37,182 nucleotides of DNA, taken from positions 1 through 37,182 of the forward strand of contig JAUPKQ010000147.1 in NCBI GenBank assembly GCA_030837345.1, read 5' to 3'. A model generated the notes under the pieces. It saw nothing but the letters and a program-made list of their open reading frames with translations. It searched no databases and had not been told where the DNA came from. The DNA is from Actinomycetota bacterium (GTDB taxonomy: Bacteria > Actinomycetota > Actinomycetes > Actinomycetales > Kineosporiaceae). Positions 1 through 7,011 of this stretch are shown one piece after another. Position numbers and translations under genes: made by a program. Within the stretch, counting starts at the first letter, position 1. Every line of letters starts with the position of its first letter.

Positions 1-777
1 CGCACCCGCGTGCTGCTTCCCGTCCTCTACGGAGGTCGGGCCGTCGACCTGACTGCCCTGGCGGACGTCCTGACCGAACGCGGCATCGCCGTCGTCGAGG
101 ACGCAGCCCACGCCTTCGGCTCCTTCCAGGGCGATCAGCCGGTGGGCGCCACTGGCGTCCTCACCTGCTTCTCCTTCGGTCCGATCAAGAACCTGACGTG
201 CATCGAGGGCGGCGCCCTCGTGCCGCGCACCCCCGAAGACGCGCAGGCGGCGCGCAGACTGCGGACACTGGGAATCGGACAGACGCAGGCCGACCGCATC
301 CGCACCACCACGTACACCGTCCACAGCACGGGCTTCCGGGCGACCCTGTCAGCCGTCCACGCCGCCGTCGGCCTGGCCCAGCTCGCCCGCTTCCCGCAGA
401 CCGCACGCGCCCGCCAGGACCTGTGGCGCGCCTACGCCGCCGCCCTGGCCGACGTCCCCGGGGCCACTCTCGTGGACGTCGACATCGAGCGCACCGTGCC
501 CTTCAACTGCGTCGTCAGGGTCGCAGACCGCGACCGGGTCTTCGTCACGCTGCGGGACCTGGGCATCGGCGTGGGCGTGCACTACCCGCCTAACCACCTC
601 CAACCGGCGTTCCGCCCATGGCACCGGCCCCTGCCAGCCACCGAGACCAGCGCCGCACAGCTCCTGTCCCTGCCCTTCCACCTGGGCCTGAGCGACGACG
701 ACGTCCACCACGTCACCACCACCCTCGACAAGATCCTGTACGCCTGCTCGCTCTCACGCCGCGGCGGCACCCGGTGA
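1..777 (+). CDS. DegT/DnrJ/EryC1/StrS-family aminotransferase, 5'-truncated by window edge
   Basis: The reading frame is open at base 1, so the true start lies upstream; 258 residues are visible. The family is PLP-dependent and usually transaminates nucleotide-linked keto sugars, giving amino sugars for cell-surface glycans or secondary metabolites. The visible part carries the family core: EDAAHAFGS (cofactor-binding Asp), then CFSFGPIKNLT with the Schiff-base lysine at residue 63 of the fragment, the GGAL turn, and a C-terminal HYPPNHLQPAF segment typical of the substrate side. The stop overlaps the next gene by four bases (GTGA), so the two are probably translationally coupled. The family is certain; the sugar substrate is not. 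Confidence 0.9.
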   Translation, partial: RTRVLLPVLYGGRAVDLTALADVLTERGIAVVEDAAHAFGSFQGDQPVGATGVLTCFSFGPIKNLTCIEGGALVPRTPEDAQAARRLRTLGIGQTQADRIRTTTYTVHSTGFRATLSAVHAAVGLAQLARFPQTARARQDLWRAYAAALADVPGATLVDVDIERTVPFNCVVRVADRDRVFVTLRDLGIGVGVHYPPNHLQPAFRPWHRPLPATETSAAQLLSLPFHLGLSDDDVHHVTTTLDKILYACSLSRRGGTR

Positions 778-1205
778 ACGGCCCGACACCTCGAAGGGTC
801 CTCGTGGTCTGCCTGGGCAACCACTGCCGCTCCCCGTACGCCGCCGCCGTCCTGACCCGCCTGGGCGGCCAGGCCGTGGAGGTCCGTTCCGCGGGTGTGC
901 GCGACAAACACATCGGACGCCCCGCACACCCGCACATGGTCACCGTCGCCGCAGCCCGCGGACACGACCTGACGAGGCACCGCGGCCAGCAGGTCACCGA
1001 AGAACTGATCGCCTGGGCCGACCTCGTCCTCGCCATGGACCACGCGAACCTCGACGCGATGCGCACCGTGGCGACCCCGGACACCCGAGCGCGCCTGGCT
1101 CTGTTCGCGGACGACGACTTTCCCGATCCCTGGGGTGGAACCCTCGACGACTTCATCGTCACCGCCGACACCATCGACCACGCCGCCGCCCGCTACCTTC
1201 GCTGA
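774..1205 (+). CDS. Low-molecular-weight protein-tyrosine-phosphatase-like protein
   Basis: A 143-aa cytosolic protein starting at a GTG that overlaps the aminotransferase stop. The LMW-PTP/arsenate-reductase P-loop is at residues 13-20 (C-L-G-N-H-C-R-S, i.e. CX5R-S with Cys13 and Arg19), and a late DPWGG supplies the general-acid Asp-Pro of this fold. The arsenate-reductase Cys pair (as in the true ArsC at 29225) is absent, so a phosphotyrosine or related phosphate-monoester substrate is more likely. LMW-PTPs are often paired with polysaccharide genes, which fits the coupling to a sugar aminotransferase. The exact partner is unknown. Confidence 0.88.
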   Translation: MNGPTPRRVLVVCLGNHCRSPYAAAVLTRLGGQAVEVRSAGVRDKHIGRPAHPHMVTVAAARGHDLTRHRGQQVTEELIAWADLVLAMDHANLDAMRTVATPDTRARLALFADDDFPDPWGGTLDDFIVTADTIDHAAARYLR

Positions 1206-1218
1206 CCGGACGAGCAGG

Positions 1219-1255
1219 GAGCCCACGCCTCCAACCAGGTAGGGGGTGTGGGCTC
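1219..1255. terminator. Bidirectional hairpin between convergent genes
   Basis: GAGCCCACGCC (1219-1229) pairs with GGTGTGGGCTC (1245-1255) with one G-T wobble. The stem extends inward about three more pairs to a short loop. It lies exactly between the stops of two convergent genes (1205 and 1265). No long T-run follows on either side, as is common for actinobacterial terminators. Confidence 0.7.
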
Positions 1256-1264
1256 TCGGCACCC

Positions 1265-2464
1265 TTAGCCCTCTCGTGCAGCAGCCTCCACCAGGACGTC
1301 CACCAGACGCTCCGCCGCGTCCGGACGCCCCAGCGCGCGCGCCGCGACACCCATCTCCTCACAGACGCCCCGCCCGTCGAGAACCCGCCCCAACGCCTGC
1401 ATCAACTGCTGCGCCCCCACCTGCCCGATCAACGCGACGGCAGCGCCCGCCCGCTCCAACTGCCGGGCGTTGTACTCCTGCTCATTGCCCGCCGACGACG
1501 CCAACGGGACCAGCACCGACGCCTTGCCCAACGCCGTCAACTCCGCGATCGTGCCCGCCCCGCTGCGGGCGAGGACCACGTCCGCCAAGGCCAGCAGGTC
1601 CGGCAGTTCCGGCCCGACGAACCCGGTCAGCAGATACCGCCCCGCGAGGTGCTCCGGCAACCCCGCAGTGCGTTCGCGCAGGGCGTCCACATGGGACGGC
1701 CCGCACTGGTGCACCACGTTCGCCCGCTCCAGAAGCCACGGCAGCACCTCGGCGACCAACACGTTGATCTGCGCCGCCCCCTGCGCCCCACCGGTGACAT
1801 ACACCGTCGGTAGGTGCGGGTCGAAACCGCTCAAGCCCAACACCTGCACCGCACGCTGCGCCACCCCAGCCAAGACCTGCGGACGCACCGGATTGCCCGT
1901 GACCACCGTGCGACGCCGCACACCCTGCGGCAGCAAGGCCAACGTCGACTCCGACGACACCGCGACCCGGCTCGCCGACCGCACCAAGACCCGGTTCGCC
2001 AACCCGAGACGCACCGTCTGCTCGTGCACGACCAGCGGACAACGACACAAGCCCGCCGCGATGCCCACCGGCACCGCCACGTACCCACCAGTCGACAAGA
2101 TCACATCGGGGGCGAACTCCGCCACCACGGACCGGGCCTCCGCCACCCCCAACGGAACCCGCGCCATGTCCCTGGCGTTCTCCGCATTCACCATCCCCAA
2201 CAAGTTGCGCGACCGGCGGACCTTCCCCGTCGCCACCGCCCGGAACGCGATCTGCTCGGCCTGCGCGACCCGGGCCTCCAGCCCACCGGCCGTCCCGACC
2301 CACAACACCTGCACCACACGCCCCTCCGCCACCAGACGCGCCTGAAGAGCCCGCAACGTCGTCAACGCCGGATACGTGTGCCCACCCGTCCCACCACCAG
2401 TCACCAGCAACCGGAACGGCTCCACAGCCATCACAGACGCGCGTCCGTCACCATCCATGAGCAC
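1265..2464 (-). CDS. MurG-like UDP-GlcNAc glycosyltransferase (GT28)
   Basis: A 399-aa GT-B protein that resembles MurG along its whole length. MurG adds GlcNAc to lipid I at the inner membrane face. Visible landmarks are the N-terminal GGGTGGHTYPAL loop (about residue 22), VHEQTVRLGLANR (MurG HEQN..G..NR), GGAQGA (MurG GGSQGA), RSGAGTIAEL and a SAGNEQEYNARQL segment. In that last segment canonical MurG has HQxxNA, so His is replaced by Asn. The start could be GTG 2464 or ATG 2458; neither has a clear Shine-Dalgarno. It sits apart from any murein cluster and faces an aminotransferase/phosphatase pair, so it is probably an accessory MurG paralogue for a modified glycan or a metabolite, not the housekeeping enzyme. 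That role is inference. Confidence 0.85.
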   Translation of the reverse strand: MLMDGDGRASVMAVEPFRLLVTGGGTGGHTYPALTTLRALQARLVAEGRVVQVLWVGTAGGLEARVAQAEQIAFRAVATGKVRRSRNLLGMVNAENARDMARVPLGVAEARSVVAEFAPDVILSTGGYVAVPVGIAAGLCRCPLVVHEQTVRLGLANRVLVRSASRVAVSSESTLALLPQGVRRRTVVTGNPVRPQVLAGVAQRAVQVLGLSGFDPHLPTVYVTGGAQGAAQINVLVAEVLPWLLERANVVHQCGPSHVDALRERTAGLPEHLAGRYLLTGFVGPELPDLLALADVVLARSGAGTIAELTALGKASVLVPLASSAGNEQEYNARQLERAGAAVALIGQVGAQQLMQALGRVLDGRGVCEEMGVAARALGRPDAAERLVDVLVEAAAREG

Positions 2465-2822
2465 GACGCTATCGCCGGTCTGAAGAGATCAAGAACATCC
2501 ACCAACAACCCGAATCAAGGTTGACAACCCGCGAACCGGATTGCTCGCCCGATCCGCGCCTCACCAACGCGACCGGGGCTGGCCGACGTGCCGCTCGCCG
2601 TCTCCCTGACGGTCACCGACATCCTCGCCGTCCTCGCCCTGGCCGGAGTCCTGGACTTCCTCCGGGGCGCGACGCCCCGTCGCGTCGGTCCTCGCGGCGG
2701 AGTAGCCCTCGCGACCACCGTTGACACCGTCCTGCAGGATGAACGCAGCCCTTGCACGACCTGGATGACGAGCTGTCCCACCTGCTGACCGGCTCCGGCC
2801 TCGACCCAAGGACCTGACCGCG
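2465..2822. other. Gene-poor interval, possibly holding a decayed ORF end
   Basis: No convincing complete gene. A short frame ending at 2817 reads D-L-D-D-E-L-S-H-L-L-T-G-S-G-L-D-P-R-T, which looks protein-like but is preceded by in-frame stops near 2722 and 2740. It may be the tail of a degraded gene. TTGACA at 2521 resembles a -35 box but has no good -10 at the right spacing. Confidence 0.4.
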
Positions 2823-3866
2823 ATGACCCCGCTCACCGGACCATCGAACCTCCCCGCCGTGCCGGAGCAGATCCGCGCCTTCGCCCGGCAGATCGACGTT
2901 GGCCAGGTGCGGCTGTACTCGATCGCCATGACCACCCGGTTCCGCGGCATCACCGTCCGGGAAGGGGTGCTCCTGGAAGGCCCTGCCGGGTGGGGGGAGT
3001 TCTGTCCGTTCGACGACTACGACGACGAGGTCTCCGCCGGGTGGCTGCTGACTGCCCTGGAGGCCGCCGTCCTCGGCTGGCCCGCGCCGGTCCGCGACCA
3101 GATCCCGATCAACGCCACGGTCCCGGTCGTCGGCCCGGAACGCGCGCATGCCATCGTGACGGCGTCCGGCTGTGCGACGGCGAAGGTCAAGGTCGCCGAC
3201 CACCCCGGCTCGCTCGCCGAGGACCTGGCCCGGCTGGAGGCGGTCCGGGACGCTCTCGGCCCGACCGGCGCGATCCGCGTCGACGCCAACGGCGTCTGGG
3301 ACGTCGACACCGCCGTCGCGCGGCTGACCGCGATGGACGCCGCCGCCGGGGGACTCCAGTACGCCGAGCAGCCCTGCCGCACCATCGAGGAGCTCGCCGC
3401 CGTCAGGCGCCGGGTCAGCGTCCCGATCGCAGCCGACGAGTCGATCCGCCGGGCCGAGGACCCGCTGCGGGTCGCCGTCGCCGGTGCCGCCGACATCGCC
3501 ATCATCAAGTGCACCCCCCTCGGCGGCGTCCGCCGTTCGCTGGCCGTCGCCGAAGCGGCAGGCCTGCCCTGCGTGATCTCCTCCGCGCTGGAGACCAGCG
3601 TCGGTCTCGCCGCGCAGCTCGCTCTCGCCGGAGCCCTGCCGGAGCTGGATCACGCCTGCGGTCTGGGGACGTTGTCGTTGCTGCGGGGGGACACCGTGGC
3701 GGGCTCGGCGTCGCTCGTCCCGCGGTCCGGGTGGTTGCCCGTGCCGGCCAGCCCCCCGGCGCCGGACCCCGAACTCCTGGAGCGCCACGCCATGGGTGAC
3801 CCGAAGCGGCGGGCCTGGTGGATCGACCGCCTTCGGCGCACCCTGAACATCCTCATCGGCTCCTGA
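2823..3866 (+). CDS. menC: o-Succinylbenzoate synthase
   Basis: A 347-aa enolase-superfamily enzyme that dehydrates SHCHC to o-succinylbenzoate in menaquinone synthesis. The full catalytic set is present: KVK (Lys121, Lys123), metal ligands Asp154 (VDANG), Glu182 (EQP) and Asp205 (ADES), and Lys229 in IIKCTPLGG. The N-terminal YSIAMTTRFRGITVREG and GWGEFCPF are typical of actinobacterial MenC. The protein is some 20-30 residues longer than usual at the N terminus, so translation may begin after ATG 2823, though no better start with a ribosome site is obvious. No other men gene is adjacent. Confidence 0.93.
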   Translation: MTPLTGPSNLPAVPEQIRAFARQIDVGQVRLYSIAMTTRFRGITVREGVLLEGPAGWGEFCPFDDYDDEVSAGWLLTALEAAVLGWPAPVRDQIPINATVPVVGPERAHAIVTASGCATAKVKVADHPGSLAEDLARLEAVRDALGPTGAIRVDANGVWDVDTAVARLTAMDAAAGGLQYAEQPCRTIEELAAVRRRVSVPIAADESIRRAEDPLRVAVAGAADIAIIKCTPLGGVRRSLAVAEAAGLPCVISSALETSVGLAAQLALAGALPELDHACGLGTLSLLRGDTVAGSASLVPRSGWLPVPASPPAPDPELLERHAMGDPKRRAWWIDRLRRTLNILIGS

Positions 3867-4259
3867 TCTCGGACCGCCCATCCAAAGGGGTGGTTCGGCG
3901 CCTCTCTCGGGTGAACAGTCCTTGAGACCCGGCTCCCGGCGGCGGGTGATGGCAGTGACCTCACGGACCCGGGCGGTACGGCTGACAGGTAAGGACCGTC
4001 GTCCCTCCGGACCACCGTCACGCGAAGGTGCAAATGTTTCGCTGGATTGGTGGTCCGGTCGATGTCGGAGGCCAAGGAACGACAATGTGTCTTTCCACGC
4101 AACGGATTGTGACTGAGGGTAAGGGAATGGTCTGATCCTGTGACTCGTGGCCCGGGACGAGGTGATCATCGATGGACCGCACCCCTTGATCACTCACCAG
4201 GGGCGCCTCACCGACGCCGAAGTCGGGTAACCGACCCGCCATCCCGGCGGGGAGGATCG

Positions 4260-4303
4260 TTGTGTGCAGTTGCTGTCGTTATCACGACGGTGATTGCACA
4301 CAA
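4260..4303. other. Long hairpin, 20-bp stem with 4-nt loop
   Basis: TTGTGTGCA at 4260-4268 and TGCACACAA at 4295-4303 are perfect reverse complements. The inner 11 positions also pair without a gap if G-T wobbles are allowed, closing on a TATC loop at 4280-4283. As RNA the + strand would form a continuous 20-bp stem. It lies about 400 bp after menC and 205 bp before the first CotH gene. It could be a terminator, an operator or a structured leader; the sequence does not decide. Confidence 0.55.
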
Positions 4304-4442
4304 TAATTCCCCGTGGTCCGCGAAACGGGTCTGCGACCCGGTTCTCCATTCTCGATCACCCAGCGCTGCGACCCGATACCCGGAAAGGCCCAATGCGTGA
4401 TCGCTGAGCGCTGTCCGTCGAACGCCTTCGGCGGCATGGAGT

Positions 4443-4476
4443 GCTGGTGGAAAGTCCTGGGCGGACGTACCTTCCC
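4443..4476 (+). promoter_or_regulatory. Conserved upstream element, copy 1 (CotH gene 1)
   Basis: GCTGGTGGAAA, eight variable bases, then CGGACGTACCTTCCC. The same two blocks with identical spacing occur upstream of the second CotH gene (6868-6901). It ends 32 bp before the GTG start. Retention of both blocks and their spacing while the middle diverged suggests a promoter or protein/RNA site. The GGAAA block could be an ECF-type -35, but no standard -10 fits. Confidence 0.55.
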
Positions 4477-4508
4477 AGGGCGGCCAGGGCTCCGGAAAGG
4501 GGATCACC

Positions 4509-6581
4509 GTGCGCACGTCCACGAGGAAGAGATTCTGCCTGTTGGCGGCCGTCTCCATGGTCATGGCGGGTTGGCCGTTGCTGGAGGTGACGTCGGCCTC
4601 GGCAGAGCCAGCGGGTGTCCACCGCGCCGGGACGACGGTTCCGGCTGCGCCGACGATCGCGCCGACGGCTCCGGTGGTGGCGAGGGCGACGGCGACGCCC
4701 GCGCCGGAGGACAGCCTGACCGGCGACATCACGTTCTCCGTGCCGAGCGGCACGTTCTCCGGGCAATTGTCGGTGCAACTGGGAACGACCGTCGAGAACG
4801 CCGAGATCAGATACACGACCGACGGGTCGGTTCCCGTCGCGACGTCCTCGCTCTCTTCGGGCAGCGGCGTCGCGGTCACGAAGACGACCCAGGTACGGGC
4901 GCAGGCCTTTGTCGGCGGAACGGCGACGGGGGCGATGGGGACCGCGATCTACGTCGCCCGGGGGATCAACGCGACGCACGACCTGCCCCTGGTGGTGATG
5001 GATGCCTACGGGGGCGGGAAACCGGCCCGTGAGTACAAGGACGTCTCGGTGATGGTGATGGACGCGAGCGGCGGCACGAGTTCGCTCGCCCAGACGCCGA
5101 CGCTCACCACACGCGGCGGTTTCCATCTGCGCGGCCAGTCCTCGGCGAACTTTGACAAGGCGCCGTACCGGGTGGAGTTCTGGAACAACAAGAACAAGGA
5201 CGCCGACCTCCCCGTGCTCGGGATGCCGGCCGATTCCGACTGGATCCTCCGGGGGCCGTTCCCGGACAAGAGCCTGATCCGCGAGGCCTTCGCCTACACG
5301 CTGGGGCGTGACATCGGGATCGCCGCGCCGCGATTCGCGTTCGTCGAGCTCTACCTGAATCTCGACAACTCCCCGATGGCGGCGAACGACTACCAGGGCG
5401 TCTACATGTTCATCGAGAACATCAAACGGTCCCCGGACCGGGTGAACATAGCCAAGCTGAAGAAAACGCAGCTGAAGGAACCTGAGATCTCCGGTGGCTA
5501 CGTCCTCCAGTTCAACCTGATGTCGGCCGAACCTCCGACGCTCACCTGTACCGGCGGAACCGCGCAGGCCCCCTGCTGGAAAGACCTGGAGGTTAAGGAA
5601 CCCGAAGAACTGCAACCGGCTCAGCAGACGTGGATCACCAATTATGTCCAGAAGTTCCACGACGCGCTTCACGGCCCGAATCCCTCGAATACTCAGACGG
5701 GGTATCCCGCGTATATCGACGTCGATTCGTTCGTCAATATGATCATCGTGAACGAGGTGGCTCGTGAGGGTGACTCGTACCTGAGGAGCACGCACTTCTA
5801 CAAGGACCGCGGCGGCAAGATACTCGCCGGCCCGCTGTGGGACTACGACCTCGGTTTCAACTCCCTCCCGGGATTCTCCGTCGTCGACGGCTGGCAGTAC
5901 AAGCCGCAGAGCGGGATGTTCGGCACGACCAGCGACTGGTTCGAGAAACTGATGGCGGACCCGGTGTTCCTCGCGAAGGTCAAGGACCGCTGGGCGGTCC
6001 TGCGCCAGGGGGCTCTGTCCGACACCCAGATGCAGGCCCGCGTCCAGGCGATCAGCGGGCCGCTCACCAATGCGGCGACCCGCAACTTCCAGCGCTGGCC
6101 GAACCTCAACACCGCGACGGTCGGTGGATTCCCGACCCAGACGAGCCAGACCTGGCAGCAGCAGGTTCAGATCCTCCAGGACTTCCTCGTCAAACGGACC
6201 GCCTGGCTGAACTCCGGTAACGGCTGGGGCGGCGGGACCCCGACACCCACCGGCCCGACCCCGACCGTCACCCCCACCGGGCAGGGGTGTACGGCGGCCT
6301 ACGCGATGACGAACCAGTGGGACGGAGGGTTCCAGGCCGAGATCAAGGTGACGGCCGGGGTCGCGGCGATCAAGGGGTGGAAGGTCACCTGGACGTTCAC
6401 CAACGGCCAGACGGTCAGCCAGTCCTGGAACACGAAGATCACAACGAGCGGGAACTCGGTCACCGCCGCCAACGTGGAACACAACGGCGCCCTCAGCCCC
6501 GGAGGCTCCACAACCTTCGGGCTGCTCGGATCATGGAACAACGGGACGGGCATCTCCGACCTGGCTTGTACGGCGTCCTGA
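4509..6581 (+). CDS. Secreted CotH-family kinase with chitobiase-C-like domain and CBM2
   Basis: 690 aa. GTG start preceded by AAAGGGGA. The N terminus (R/K-rich, then FCLLAAVSMVMAGWPLLEV) is a signal peptide, so the protein is exported. Residues about 70-155 resemble the chitobiase/hexosaminidase C-terminal fold (IRYTTDGSVP, TQVRAQAFV). Residues about 160-560 form the CotH domain, with FHLRGQSSANFDKAPYRVEF, DKSLIREAFAY, YQGVYMFIENIKR and the metal-binding Asp445-Tyr-Asp447-Leu-Gly. A Pro/Thr linker leads to a CBM2 (about 593-690) with aromatic NQWDGGF, GWKVTWTF and QSWN and one Cys near each end. CotH proteins in this superfamily are atypical kinases; CBM2 binds cellulose or chitin. An extracellular kinase held on polysaccharide is the plain reading, but its substrate is unknown. 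Confidence 0.88.
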   Translation: MRTSTRKRFCLLAAVSMVMAGWPLLEVTSASAEPAGVHRAGTTVPAAPTIAPTAPVVARATATPAPEDSLTGDITFSVPSGTFSGQLSVQLGTTVENAEIRYTTDGSVPVATSSLSSGSGVAVTKTTQVRAQAFVGGTATGAMGTAIYVARGINATHDLPLVVMDAYGGGKPAREYKDVSVMVMDASGGTSSLAQTPTLTTRGGFHLRGQSSANFDKAPYRVEFWNNKNKDADLPVLGMPADSDWILRGPFPDKSLIREAFAYTLGRDIGIAAPRFAFVELYLNLDNSPMAANDYQGVYMFIENIKRSPDRVNIAKLKKTQLKEPEISGGYVLQFNLMSAEPPTLTCTGGTAQAPCWKDLEVKEPEELQPAQQTWITNYVQKFHDALHGPNPSNTQTGYPAYIDVDSFVNMIIVNEVAREGDSYLRSTHFYKDRGGKILAGPLWDYDLGFNSLPGFSVVDGWQYKPQSGMFGTTSDWFEKLMADPVFLAKVKDRWAVLRQGALSDTQMQARVQAISGPLTNAATRNFQRWPNLNTATVGGFPTQTSQTWQQQVQILQDFLVKRTAWLNSGNGWGGGTPTPTGPTPTVTPTGQGCTAAYAMTNQWDGGFQAEIKVTAGVAAIKGWKVTWTFTNGQTVSQSWNTKITTSGNSVTAANVEHNGALSPGGSTTFGLLGSWNNGTGISDLACTAS

Positions 6582-6651
6582 GCCGTCACGGGACAGGGCA
6601 CCTGGAGCGGCGACCGGCGACCGGCCGGAGGCTGATTTTCGCGCATTAATC

Positions 6652-6683
6652 GGAACACCCCGGAAATCTTTTCGGGGTGTTCC
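6652..6683 (+). terminator. Terminator hairpin after CotH gene 1
   Basis: GGAACACCCCG (6652-6662) and CGGGGTGTTCC (6673-6683) form a perfect 11-bp stem, with further A-T pairing into the loop. It starts 71 bp after the CotH stop. There is no U-tract beyond it. Confidence 0.75.
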
Positions 6684-7011
6684 GGCGCTCCGTCCGTGGA
6701 CGCGGCGTGTCCGGTCCTGGTTCCCGAACGTCCGGGGCCGACCCATGCCGTCGGCGAAAATGAACGAATTTCGTGAAGGACGGCGATGCGAATGGACCTG
6801 AATCCCTGGATGGGAGGTGGTTAATCACTGATAGGTGATCGGTCGTCCGCATCCTGTCGCGCAGCTTGCTGGTGGAAACTTTCGGCCGGACGTACCTTCC
6901 CTGCGTGGCCCGTGGTGGGAGATGCAGCGCCCCGGTGTCTCCGTCGGAACGAGCCCTTTCGGGGGTACGGCCCTGCCGACGGGTTGACCGGGGCCCAGAA
7001 GGGGAGACACC
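6684..7011. other. Leader region of second CotH gene
   Basis: About 330 bp without a supportable ORF, between the CotH-1 terminator and the CotH-2 start. It contains the conserved element at 6868-6901, followed by a GC-rich 110-bp leader that ends in AAGGGGAGACACC before the GTG. The leader is longer than that of CotH gene 1 (32 bp). I see no known riboswitch core. Confidence 0.5.
6868..6901 (+). promoter_or_regulatory. Conserved upstream element, copy 2 (CotH gene 2)
   Basis: GCTGGTGGAAA, eight bases (CTTTCGGC), then CGGACGTACCTTCCC: identical blocks and spacing to 4443-4476. The element ends 110 bp before the GTG start at 7012. Weak similarity continues about 15 bp downstream (CCC..G.G..GGCC). 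Confidence 0.55.

Larger units (their letters stand above)
3867..4508. other. 642-bp intergenic region upstream of first CotH gene
   Basis: No supportable ORF. It holds a strong hairpin at 4260-4303 and the conserved element at 4443-4476, both listed separately. A weak stem (CCATCC/GGGTGG) near 3880-3895 just after menC could end that transcript but has no T-run. Two TGATCA palindromes flank 4163-4196. Confidence 0.5.

Noticed and set aside
2588-2788. 66-codon frame before menC
   Set aside because: No ribosome site, no recognisable domain, frame degenerates before menC; treated as intergenic.
4356-6482. 708-codon open frame on the minus strand
   Set aside because: Antisense to the well-supported CotH gene; its composition (Arg/Gly/Val-rich, no domains) is what high-GC third positions create.
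6902-7011. Possible riboswitch in the long CotH-2 leader
   Set aside because: No match to any riboswitch core I know; GC-rich but without a clear multi-helix design.
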